Below, one piece after another: positions 11,365 to 21,586 of a stretch of DNA of 64,000 bases (positions are counted from its first letter, which is position 1; each line of letters begins with the position of its first letter). Below the pieces are notes generated by a model. The model had not been told where the DNA came from. It did not search any database and was given only the letters and a program-made list of their open reading frames with translations. This DNA is from Ignelater luminosus (taxonomy: Eukaryota > Arthropoda > Insecta > Coleoptera > Elateridae): the NCBI GenBank assembly GCA_011009095.1, contig VTPC01090603.1, forward strand, positions 95,989 to 159,988, read 5' to 3'. A program made the position numbers and the translations under genes.

Positions 11365-11948
11365 ATGCGTTCTAAAAGTATTTGTGTGGTGAAGGGGTGT
11401 AAAGCCAATAATGAAACTTTCAACCTGCATTTTTTTAAATTTCCCAGTGATAAACAAAGGTAAGGAATAAAAGTCTGAAAATGCTATTATAAAATAAATA
11501 TTTTAGTTGTAAGGAATGGGCACGGTTTTGTAACATCTATGATGTATATAAAGATCATATGGAAATATTAATGCAAAATACGTATTACAAGGTCTGTTCA
11601 GCACACTTTGAAAAGAATTGCATTAAAGGAAAAAATAAAAAAGTTCTTTCTCCAAATGCCACACCTACTATAATGCAGCAAGAAGCTGCAGAAGAAGAAT
11701 TAAGTAATTTGCCTTTAGGTATGATTATCTAATAAGCTTTTAATTATGTTGCAATTACATAAAGTAAAAAAATTGTGCTTGCATCGACTCTGTTAATGTT
11801 TTCTTACAATTTTCGTGTTTATTTAATAGATCGAGACATCCATTTGCCACTGTCGCCTACCGCAGAACCTCTGGGTCTTGCTGTCGTCCCTAGTAGGTCT
11901 CCATCACCATCTCGGGCTTGCCAAACTGCAAAGGCGCTTATTTATTGA
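11365..11948 (+). CDS. THAP zinc-finger protein, three exons, 141 aa
   Basis: This is a predicted DNA-binding protein with an N-terminal THAP domain. The exons are 11365-11459, 11507-11718 and 11830-11948. The introns are GT-AG, 47 and 111 bp long (starting GTAAGG and GTATGA, ending TTTTAG and TTAATAG), and the joined frame is 426 nt including TGA. The zinc ligands fit C2CH: C7, C12, C62, H65 (C-x4-C-x49-C-x2-H). The other invariant THAP positions are also present: P27 in FKFP, W36 in CKEW, F66 in SAHF and P85 in ATPTI, closing the domain near residue 88. The rest is a short acidic stretch (AAEEELSN) followed by a proline/serine-rich tail. There is no transposase core, coiled coil or membrane segment. 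A polyadenylation-like AATAAA is at 12154-12159. The mariner lies directly upstream, so the native promoter or leader is interrupted. The exon structure is my reading and is not backed by transcripts. Confidence 0.85.
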
Positions 11949-12305
11949 TTTATTTAAATGTAACCATTGAAGGATAAATTTTTGAGTACAAGAACAGTAA
12001 TGTATCTAAAATGTATTGTGATAAATTTGATTTCTTTGGATATTTGTGTATGATTTACATCATTTTCTTTAATTTAATACAATGCCATTATATATTTGGT
12101 AAAATTAAATTTAATAACAGAAGATGCAATAGTAGCCTTTCTAGTAATTCATAAATAAATCTACACACGCCACTGACACTAGCGTAGCGACATCTGTTCG
12201 AAATATCGGTATTAGCCACCAACCATTACTTCAAGATCATCGGCCGGCGTTTGAAAAGAACAAAGGATTTTTGAAGAGTCGTTCTACTTACCCATCTATA
12301 TACTA

Positions 12306-15300
12306 CGATCAAACTAAATGCTAACAGTGATGACAGTATCGTGTACATACAAAAAAATCAGTGCACAAGGAAGAGGACGTAGACAGTAGTATTTCATTTT
12401 AATTAATTTTAATTTATGGTTGGATTTTAAAAAATGGTTACTATTTCAATTAAGAAGTGAAAGTTAATTTGCAGGAAGTAGTTTACGATGGTGACAACTG
12501 TCCCTTACGCCGCAGTGTACGTTATATCAGCTTCCAATGCGATATAAATGGCTATGCCCTTAATAAACCAAAGTAGGTGTCTAGATTTCCTTTCTCATAC
12601 CACAGTAATATTTATCAAGTTTTTATCTACCATAAACTATCCGCCTGTAGATTTACAGCTCGCGCTTTATAATCCAAAAACGGAAAAATAGAAAAATTCA
12701 ACTATACTTACGAAAGAGAATCATAAGGAAGCGGTTCAAGTTTTTTTTAAAATTTGATTAATGTGCTCTCAATTTATACTCCAAAAAATATTATTTATTC
12801 AAAAGTCTGTCAACTTTCACACAGGCAGTTGTATAAAGTTGTTTTGTTTCTTCTAATTAACAATCGATATATAGGTATGTATTTGTATTGGTATATTTTC
12901 CAAACGATTTAAGTTCGTCCTTACAAAGCACTTAAAAGTAAGAATCAGAATAAAAACGATTAATAAAGAAATTTCCGAGTAGAAGTAACTAAACTAACTT
13001 TACTTCAAAACAGTTTTTAGATTGTCAATATTACAGTTCAATCGATCATTTTTAGACAGGTGTTTTGCCTTCCAAAAGCGTATACAAATTCACTTGACAA
13101 GTTTGTTACTTTATAACGAATGATTTACGGTAGTATGACATTTTCTCGTCAGAGCGATTAATAACATTCAAACTGGATGTGTAAAGAGCGACTCTCGCCG
13201 ACTTCACGCTTCGAGATCAAAGAAATACATCTTATGTACTCGTCTGGGCTGCCAAAATTCTAAGCCACTAGCTTTTTATCACTTAAGACAAAAACTATTT
13301 TTAATTTGTTCGTACGTAGTTAGAAAACCCTAATGAGCTTCCTTTGCGCCTAGAACTCTTTAAAAAATGTTAAATCGAGCGTTGAGGTACTACTTCCTTC
13401 TTTTAATAAAAAAAAGCAAATTTTACCCATTAAACGCTTTTCCGGGACACGTAAAGTAGTTTAATTTTTGTTTCATTAACCATAAAGTATGCGGTACACT
13501 CTTTTATCCACTCTTTAGAAAACTGCCGATTTCTAAAACGGATGTTCTTTTGATAATATTGTTAGCACAGTGAATTGCAAATGAGAGATTTAAACATCCG
13601 CTATGGATTTACTTGCTGTTTCGCCCACAAGAGATAACCGAGGGTATTTCTATTTCTTTGTTAAGTTATTTATGGCCCTTATAAATGCTAACAAAACTAG
13701 AAACATTCAAATTGCTATTACTGCTGGGTGGCACGAAACGCGCAGGTATCTATGTCAAAAGTCGGTGCTACCATAAAGCGTTAGAATCCAACCCAACTAT
13801 CATCTAATGTAAGAATAATAATACAGATAGGCATAACTACCTCCCATACTTACGTATAATACACGCATGTGTAGGTATTAACATTGATGATATGGCTACC
13901 GCTTTTAAATTTGGTTCCCAAACAGGTGCCAAACTATAAAACTAAACGTTAACGACGCGGCGCGACAATACCAATAAACTTAAAACAATTTGGGGTTTGC
14001 GAAGGTGTAATGAGAAATTTATTAAACATGTTGGGTGTATTTTAGTGAACCTCATCAGCACGAACAAACGATGTAATAAATCGACAAGAATGCACATGTT
14101 GACACGATAAAAGCCTTCTTTGCTGATTAGTTGATGCTCGACATGTGTTGAAATATCCGCTGAGAACCGCTTTATATGTAGTTACGGAATTTATTGATGG
14201 ATTTAAACCTTGGTTTTATCCAGTTAGATTTAGTCTGTATGATATGCCGGAAGACATTTCGATTTTATTTAATCTTTGTTTTTTTAACTTTCAAATATCT
14301 TTTTCTCCAAACTCAAACCATTCTCTTTTTAACAATATGTGGTGTATCCACTAATCTCAATCTACCTTTATAAATTTGTAATGAGAGAGGCAAACAGCCT
14401 GTAACGAAGCTACTACATAACAAAAATACAAGTCGTTCCCGTTTGTAAATATTCGTTTGATAACCGGTCGTACATTTGTAAACCTCGTTTGTGATAAAAA
14501 TAGCCAACGATTGCACCTGCTTGTATCAATATGTGCAGCAAATTATTCAACTTCGAATTTTATTTATTCGAATTTATTTGCGATTTTATTTCTCTGTAAC
14601 CATTCTTACTTCACAGACTCTTGTTACATTTTAACAAACATAGAACGAAAACCAAACAAGTTGGAATGGGAAATTCAACCCGACTGACCTCATCATCCTT
14701 TTGTTGGTTCTGATCGATTCAAGATTAGTTTTTTATAATAAATAAATTCTTTTATTCATATAAAGCTTTTCCCAAAAATGCAGTTTTATAAATAGGAAAT
14801 TCGAGGATTTTCTCTAAAACAGATTAGGATTAGATAGCAGATTTGAACATGTTAAAGTTAATGTTGCGTTCTGATTAGCCTAAAAGATTTTAAATTGTTT
14901 TCTAAAGTTTTAAACAATTCAGAATTCTCAATGCACAAATTTTAGCAACATTTTGTAAAAATTAATATTAACAAAATACTGTAGCGTAGTTAATGTCGTC
15001 AGGCTAAAAAGCACAATACAGTGCATCAGATCCTTAACAATCACACAACTCGCTGCAGAAGACCAAGAATGAAACCCATTAATACTGATAGGTGCAGAGA
15101 TATTGATTCTAGATAAGAAAAATGAATCGTTTGATAAATACATAATAGCTAGTGTTTCGCTCTGCTTCAAGAGGGGCGCCAATAAATTAAACAACTGAGG
15201 AAAACAAGAGCAAGGTGAGGGAGGAGGTAAGTGTAACAGCCAAGACCACCATATTGTTAACAGTGTTCTTTCTCGACGAACTGACACACTGTGGTCGGAA

Positions 15301-15819
15301 ACCAGCAAAAAGCGGCCAAAACTCTAAAAAATAATCTACGCAGAACGAAATTTAAATATATTTATATTTACAACTAAACATTAAAAAATTAATTATGCAT
15401 ATTACAACACATTGTGTTATAAATAGTACTTGAAAGATAGTGATTTTACAGCATACATACTAAGCCAAATTTTAACCATTGCTTTCAAGGTGTGTATCTT
15501 GCTAAATTAAAAAAGAGTCAAAATTGCCTACTATACTCACGAAATAGTCTTTCAAGCACGATGCAATATCATAGTTACTGCAATTTTTGGTATGATTTCA
15601 ATGAAAAATTCAATGTTAATAGTTAGCTGAACAATGTTCGAGTTTTCTTTATTCATCTTGAAATTTGAAAATGTTATCCCCTGTGGTCCCATGTGAATTT
15701 ATGTTGTAATATGAGAAAAAGTTTATATTGTTTAAGGAAGTAAAAATCAGCTGCGGAAATTTGCGGATCTTTTAGTAATCGATAAAAAGAACAAGCAGAA
15801 ATACATTTAAATTTATCTA
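12306..15819. other. Long AT-rich stretch, no supported gene
   Basis: Over 3.5 kb I found no conserved coding motif, RNA gene or convincing inverted-repeat pair. A 126-codon minus-strand frame (14928-15308) is leucine- and serine-rich without family resemblance and is most likely chance. Confidence 0.45.
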
Positions 15820-16854
15820 ACACATGGGCTGAAAAGTCCCAGGCCTAACAAATAGATGGCGCTAGTTCTATTGCATTCACCGCTTTTTCAGTTAGTACTA
15901 ACCTTCAAAAGAAAGCTGTTAAAATTTCATAATATTCTATTCATTATTTTGCGAGTTATTGTGCTAACAGTGACGCTACTTTTGTTATTTTCAAAACAAT
16001 GGATCAAAAACAATTTCGTGTTTTAATTTTACACTGCTTCTTGATGGGAAAAAATACCGTTCAAGCGAAGCAATGGCTTGAAAAGTGTTATGGGGACTCC
16101 ACTCCATCAGAAACAACAATAAAACGTTGGTTTGCTGACTTCAAACGTGGTCGTAGAGACACCAATGATGCAGAACGCAGTGGACGTCCGAATGAGGCGG
16201 TAACACCAGAAAACATCAAAAAAATCCACAAAATCGTTTTGAATGATCGAAAAGTGAAGTTGCGTGAGTTAGCTGACATGGTAAAGATATCAAAAGAACG
16301 TGTTGGCTTTATATTGCATGAGCATTTGACTATGAGAAAGATCTGCTCAAAGTGGGTGCCGCGTTTGCTCACTGTTCGCCAAAAACAAGAACCTGTTGAT
16401 GTTTCTGAGCAGTGTTTGGCCATGTTTAAACGTAACAAACCGGAATTCTTGCGTCGATATATGAAACATGAATTCATCACTTCACTCCGGAATCAAAACG
16501 ATCGTCATCTGAGTGGACAGCAACTGGTGAACCTCGTCCAAAGCGACCGAAAGCACAACAATCGGCTGGAAAGGTTATGGCCTCGGTATTTTGGGATGTG
16601 CGTGGTGTAATATTCATCGACTATCTTGAGAAGGGAAATACCATCAACAGCGAATATTATATAGCGTTATTGGAGCGTTTGAAGGCCGAAATTGCAAAGA
16701 AACGACCGCATATGGCAAAGAAAAAAATTTTGTTAGAGCGGCGCTGGAATGATTGCATTGTTCTTGATGGAAATTACGTTGATGAATAAAGCTAATTTTG
16801 AACAAAAAAAACCGTGTTTTCTTTGTTAGGCCTGGGACTTTTCAGCCCATGTGT
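15820..16854. mobile_element. Non-autonomous irritans-type mariner, perfect ends
   Basis: The two 33-bp ends (15820-15852 and 16822-16854) begin ACACATGGGCTGAAAAGTCC and are perfect inverted copies. TA flanks both sides (15818-15819 and 16855-16856). The terminal sequence resembles Himar-like irritans ends. At 1035 bp it is about 250 bp shorter than a full mariner because of an internal deletion in the transposase gene. Confidence 0.95.
15999..16789 (+). pseudogene. Irritans-subfamily mariner transposase, broken
   Basis: This is the transposase gene of the surrounding element. The N-terminal 150 residues are open and typical of the irritans subfamily: MDQKQFRVLILHCFLMGKN, YGDSTPSE, ERSGRPNEAVTPENIKKIH, LNDRKVKLREL and KWVPRLLT (residues about 118-125). 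Near 16458 a small deletion shifts the frame and removes the first catalytic aspartate; the tryptophan of the DETW block is now TGA. A second frame continues with SAGKVMASVFWD, FIDYLEKGNTIN and ALLERLKAEIAKKRPHMAKK. At about 16733 the sequence jumps from KKKIL to RRWNDCIVLDGNYVDE. The HQDNAPCH and YSPDLAPSD blocks, with the other two catalytic aspartates, are gone. The product cannot be active. Confidence 0.95.
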
Positions 16855-16990
16855 TATTGTTCAAATATTCTGTATATATTCAATTTATCATGGTTTTCGA
16901 GTCTTAAACTTGCAGTTAATGTGGAGGGCATTTGTTTTTTTTTCGAAAAAATAGTAAAAGTATAAACAACAATAGTTATTTTAAAGTGCT

Positions 16991-17054
16991 AGATGACGCC
17001 CGGGGCGGACCGCTCCCGCCCCGCCCCCCGCCTCCCCATAGGTACGCCACTGAC
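16991..17054. repeat. GC-rich block resembling a hAT-type terminus
   Basis: In DNA that is otherwise very AT-rich, about 60 bp consist of CCCGGGGCGGACCGCTCCCG and following C-runs, ending in CCATAGGTACGCCACTGAC. The ending GGTACGCCACTG recalls the terminal sequence of some insect hAT elements. I found no partner end in the window, so it may be a lone fragment. Confidence 0.3.
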
Positions 17055-17394
17055 CAAATGTTCAAAAATAAACTTTATTAGTCAAAATTGAAGCCCGATA
17101 CTTTGGTATCGGTGAGCTAATTTTAGAATAAAAAATTTGGGAATGCAAAGCATAACCACAACGAACTGCGTTTTGTTATTTTTTTCAAATTTTGGCGGCT
17201 ATTTTGACCATGTTCCCGAGGTGATATCAAAAAGATAAAAGTATACGTTTCTCTTATTTTTTGATGTAAAATACGATTCTAAAGTAAAAAAATTTTTTGA
17301 AAATTTTTCAAATTTTAGCGACCAAAAAAACGAAGACCACATTGTTTTTAGTTTTTGATGTAGAATCCAAATCTGAAGTCAAAACTGCTATTTT

Positions 17395-17700
17395 CGATCT
17401 CGATTATCTCGAAAACTATTCGATATATCGAAATACCGATTATGTATCTGTAATTAGAAGAAAAGTTTAGGTTGATTTCATATATAGCATGTCCTGTAAA
17501 GTTACGGCAACATGACAACAGACCAACAGACAGACTATGCCGAAAAATCGCCATCTTCGATCTCGATTATCTCGAAAACTATTCGAGATATTGAAATACC
17601 GATTATGTATCTGTAATTAGGAGAAAATTCTAAGTTGATTTCATATATAACATGTGCTGTAAAGTTACGGTAACATGGCAACAGACCAACAGACAGACGG
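17395..17700. repeat. Tandem duplication, 163-bp period
   Basis: CGATCTCGATTATCTCGAAA begins both copies, at 17395 and 17558. Each copy runs through ATACCGATTATGTATCTGTA and an AACATG(A/G)CAACAGACC block, ending in ACCAACAGACAGAC. Differences are scattered substitutions. The CAGACAGAC ending is typical of the simple tails of retroposed arthropod repeats. No coding content. Confidence 0.8.
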
Positions 17701-17879
17701 AATGTACGAATTCAGATACGAATTTTTTTTAATTTGGCGATAAAACAAATAAATAAATAAAATAATTTCCATTTTCTACATCACTTTGGATAGCAGAGAC
17801 GCAATAACACCTTATCTACAAAATATTTAAGCAGTTCTGAGAGTTATTTAGTTTTGACCGGTTTTTCGTCATTTCCGAC

Positions 17880-18340
17880 CAGTGTGCGACACCGTTCAAA
17901 ACCTTCCCCGGCTTAAGGAAAGTGGAAAGATAGCATAGAGAAACGAGACTACGGTTTGCTCACGACCATATCGACTGACAACTTCGTCGTTGGCGAATAG
18001 TTTTATTCACGCATGAGTCGAAAGACATATGGGAGAACGTTATACTGTCACCAGGGTACATCGACCATGGCTTGGGACTAAATTCCTATTAATCCGCATT
18101 AACCTTATAAGAATGTACATCGATTATATTCTAGAAGACCATATGGTGTCCGCGACGAGAGTTTGTACTTATGGATAATAATGTCCGTCCACATACCGCG
18201 AACATAACCGGGAAATTTTAAAGAAAAGATAAATGGAAATAATGGAATGGCCGACAATGAGTTCCGAGTTAAACCCGATCCAGCAACTATACAAATACTC
18301 GCTCCAATTCCTATTCGTTCTAGGGGAGGACACACATTAT
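17880..18340 (+). pseudogene. Tc1-type transposase, C-terminal remnant
   Basis: Several frames carry the second half of a Tc1-family DD34E transposase. REFVLMDNNVRPHTANITGK (about 18150-18215) is the second catalytic block, normally MDDNARPHTA. MEWPTMSSELNPIQQLYKY (about 18245-18300) corresponds to MEWPA.SPDLNPIEHLW, with the final catalytic glutamate replaced by glutamine. Weaker upstream pieces (FYSRMSRKTYGR and YIDYILEDHMV) fit the central part. Stops and frame changes are frequent and no N-terminal DNA-binding half was found. No terminal repeats were identified. Confidence 0.7.
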
Positions 18341-19632
18341 TGAGTAGAAAGAAAAACTGCTATGCTCAGGCGCCCATTTCCACAGTTGCCGATGGAAGAC
18401 GTCGCTATGGGGCGTCTACAGCCACCTCCAAACTGCTGTTGCTCTCCAAGTTGGTTCTGCGATGGATCATCGAGAGATGAGGCACCACGCAAGCCACTAT
18501 ATTTCTGATTCTGAAAAGAAAAACGCGGTTTTTCTACCATCATTGTCTGGTCATTAACAGTATTTTGGACCTCCTACAGCCATTTTTTGCCATACTTTAC
18601 AAAAAAAGCTCCCTGGCTGAATGTCCTTCGGCACTACACTCATCGGTTCGACGATATATCCTCGAATCTACGCTGCAGATTCATATTCACGCTCTATGGG
18701 CTCGCTATGACGACGGCTCCTATCATATAACGATAACTTCACTCATGTTTCTTGCTGACTGTCTTCACTATTACGAGTAAAAGTCTGCGTACACAAATAC
18801 TGTATTGTGCGAAAGGACGCAAACTTCATATCGATTACCTTCCATCCATCTTTCATCACCATCGCTCAAGTCAAGTCGCCACCCCGTCTGGTGTCTCAGT
18901 TGCTCTCCTGAAGATCGACGACGGAAACGTCGTCCGACACTGCGCTGTCGCAGACCTTAACGTGACTAAACTTCGTTTGGACACCGAAGGTGGAAGTTCA
19001 GGTCTCGCGGCAAACAAACGAACAGAAACTCCCACTACTCATTATCACAACTAGGGGCTGATTTCTTATCTCTGGCTTTTTATGATTCTCTATTATTCAT
19101 CCATCCATCCTCCACCAGGTCTCCTACGAGTTCTTGCAATTGCAATTCTCCGCTATTTCACTCTAAATTCGCCATCTTATGACTGAAGAAGAGACCATTA
19201 ATACAATATTATGATGGGTCACTAATCCGCCTTAGGCCAGTCAGAACGTTGGATTCCAAGTCCCCTATTCTGATTTAATAACAAGAATAAATTATTATAG
19301 TCCTTTAGAATTGACAATATCTGTTATCCAGGTTTCTGAAAATGCTAAAATATCAAATTTTAAAATTTAGTAGTAATATCCTTACAGTTTCAATTTTAGG
19401 TAAAAGAAAGTACACGTGGATGTTGTTACGTTCATTTTTTATGAACCTAACATGGGTCTTTGTCTTCACTAATTTTGGTTATCATCACTGGTTGCTGTTT
19501 AATATCTTTGATCTATTTCACCGTTGCTATAAGAATTCGTACGAAAATATATACTTTTAGACCACCTTATATATTACTGAAATAAAATTTTTAATAATTT
19601 TGCTTGTATTAAATTTATGTTGCACATGGGAA
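18341..19632. other. Unidentified, locally GC-richer sequence
   Basis: From about 18350 to 19050 the base composition is less AT-rich, with several short frames on both strands that have no recognisable domain. It could be a further relic attached to the Tc1 remnant. From 19060 to 19632 nothing is seen. Confidence 0.3.
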
Positions 19633-21586
19633 TTTTCTTTGTACTGAAAATCTTAAAAATTATTTCGTTGTAATTACCCTGGGATGGCCCGGATTGATCT
19701 TATTTTGTGATCTATAGTTATCTCTAGTTGCCAGATGTAGTTTAAGCAAACTTCTTTTGCTTTTGTAGAATTAATTTCTGCTTGTTTTATATGATTTCAC
19801 TCGTTTATTGTTCTGTTTGCCATTTATTTGATATCAGTTAATTAACAGAGGTTATCTATTATCGCTCATTTGGCTAATGATTGGCTATTAGATAGGTAGC
19901 ATCAGTTTTGGTTCATTTCTAGCTATTTGCATGCGACGTTTTTTTTCTGCCTTTTGTCTAAATTCCCTATTCACCTATTAGGTTTAAATCAATTTTTTCT
20001 TGCCTCATTTAGTTTCTATTGTTTTCAGTGATATTTAATTGTTTATCTTAAAGGAATGCGTGTTTTGGGCGATATTTTCGTGATTAGTTTTTCGAAGGTT
20101 AAACTCTCTTTTGGAATTTTTGGACCAATCCGCAGTTGCCATATATCCCTTTGGTGTCCTCAAACTGGCTATCTGAATACTTATTGGTTGGAGATTGTGT
20201 ATTTTGCCCGCAGTTTCACTTTCCGAATTTCGACGGGGATCAGTTTAAGAACTCGCTTTATGACGAACGGGTGTGCTGATCAACTGTCAGGTTTGTGGTT
20301 TCTAACCGTTTAAATTTTTGTTGTTTCCACTTTGAGGAGATGTGTTTAGTGTTACTTAGTGTTACTTGAAATCTGGGATTACCTTCTTTAGCATACTTCG
20401 TTAAGGAGCTTCAAACGTTAGACGGTCCCGTCTTTTACTTTGTTCTCATTTGCTGCGTGTCCTGCTTAGCTTTTGTGGGGAGGCCAGCAAATCTTCTTTG
20501 GGGAGGCCAGCAAATCTTTTTTGGGAGAACCTGCAGTTTCTTTGAGAGGACGAGTTCGCAAGAGACGTCAGCGTTATTGGGGGTTCCTTCCGATGCAGTA
20601 GTGGGGAGCTGTTCCACCACCTCCTAAGCGCCGAAAACACTCGTGGCACCTCACCCAGTGAATTTTGGACGTCATCTCTTGACTACGAATACGGTCGCCC
20701 GTCTCATTGTGTGGTACAAGACTTTTAAATTTTATTGTCGGCTCCTTTCCTTCAGGAACGTTTAACCTTTATGAATTAGTTACTTGTAATTTATTGGATT
20801 TCCTTGTAACCAAATTTGTTTACTAGATTCATTGAAATGTTACACTCGAATTACTTTCTTTTGCTTTAAGATGTTTTTTCTTGGCGCTCTGAGAAAGCTT
20901 AGAGTTAAATTTTTTTGAAAAGTTGCACAAAACCCATTTCATGAAAAGATTCTGTAAATAAAACTGAATTTTTAAAATTTTCTTAACAGTTAATTTAAAT
21001 AAAATTGCTTTTTGAATGATCTAAGATCTAATGTTGATTTGAATTTAATGATGTCATACGTGATGGGTCGCAAAGTATTAGAACAGTTTTGTGTTTTGAA
21101 GTTTGTTTCAGGTTAAGAAGCATTTTTTCGGTCTGACATAGCTATATCAGCTGAATCTGCTTCAAGTAAGTTCCTCAATTGTTTTTTATATCTGTTCTGA
21201 AGTCGTCTGTCGCCTTTTTTGTAATTTCAAATAATTTATTAAATGGTTTGAGAATTTCAACTTACTCTATGCTTAGAAGATTTTAATAAGACTAAATAGA
21301 ATTCTAAATTTTAGTATGCTCTTTTTTTTGAAACTAAATAATCATTCTAATAATTTTTTCGATATATTAAATTATTTAATACTTGGCGCCCAATTTTTGT
21401 GTTTTCTTTATAAATATAACTGTTTGAGTTAATATATTGGTACGTTAAATTATTTGTTGTGTTTTATTGTGTTATCACCCTCGAATACCCACGCTCAAGG
21501 CCACCTCTGAGCTCAGCCGGCCTAGGACATAAGGGTCCTTGTTTGTTTAAAATTTAAATTGTAAGGCAAGGTCACGTTACAATGTG
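19633..21586 (+). repeat. Dispersed repeat, copy 1 (about 1.95 kb)
   Basis: The sequence is collinear and in the same orientation as 28677-30700. Shared blocks include TTGATCTTATTTTGT, GTAGAATTAATTTCTGCTTG, TTTTTGGACCAATCCGCAGT, CATTTCATGAAAAGATT and the ending ACGTTACA. The octamer TGGCGCCC (21384-21391), the start of a lysine-tRNA-type primer-binding site, is kept in both copies about 200 bp before the end. A 22-bp unit (GGGGAGGCCAGCAAATCTT plus a few T) is duplicated in tandem at about 20475-20525. The copy may be an LTR with a stub of internal sequence, but no second LTR or polyprotein was found. Confidence 0.75.

Larger units (their letters stand above)
9870..12305. mobile_element. Inverted-repeat unit carrying a THAP gene and a nested mariner
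   Basis: The terminal repeats, 9870-9906 and 12269-12305, begin TAGTATATAGATGGGGAAGT and match in 34 of 37 positions. TA is at both outer ends. Without the nested mariner (10045-11338) the unit is about 1.14 kb and holds one gene, a short THAP protein. THAP domains are the DNA-binding domain of P-element-type transposases, so a deleted THAP-transposon derivative is a natural explanation. However, no P-type catalytic domain is present and no clean 8-bp duplication flanks the ends. It could instead be a host gene that happens to sit between repeats. Confidence 0.6.

Noticed and set aside
14928-15308. 126-codon minus-strand frame
   Set aside because: Leucine/serine-rich without recognisable motif; probably chance in a 3.5-kb gene-free stretch.
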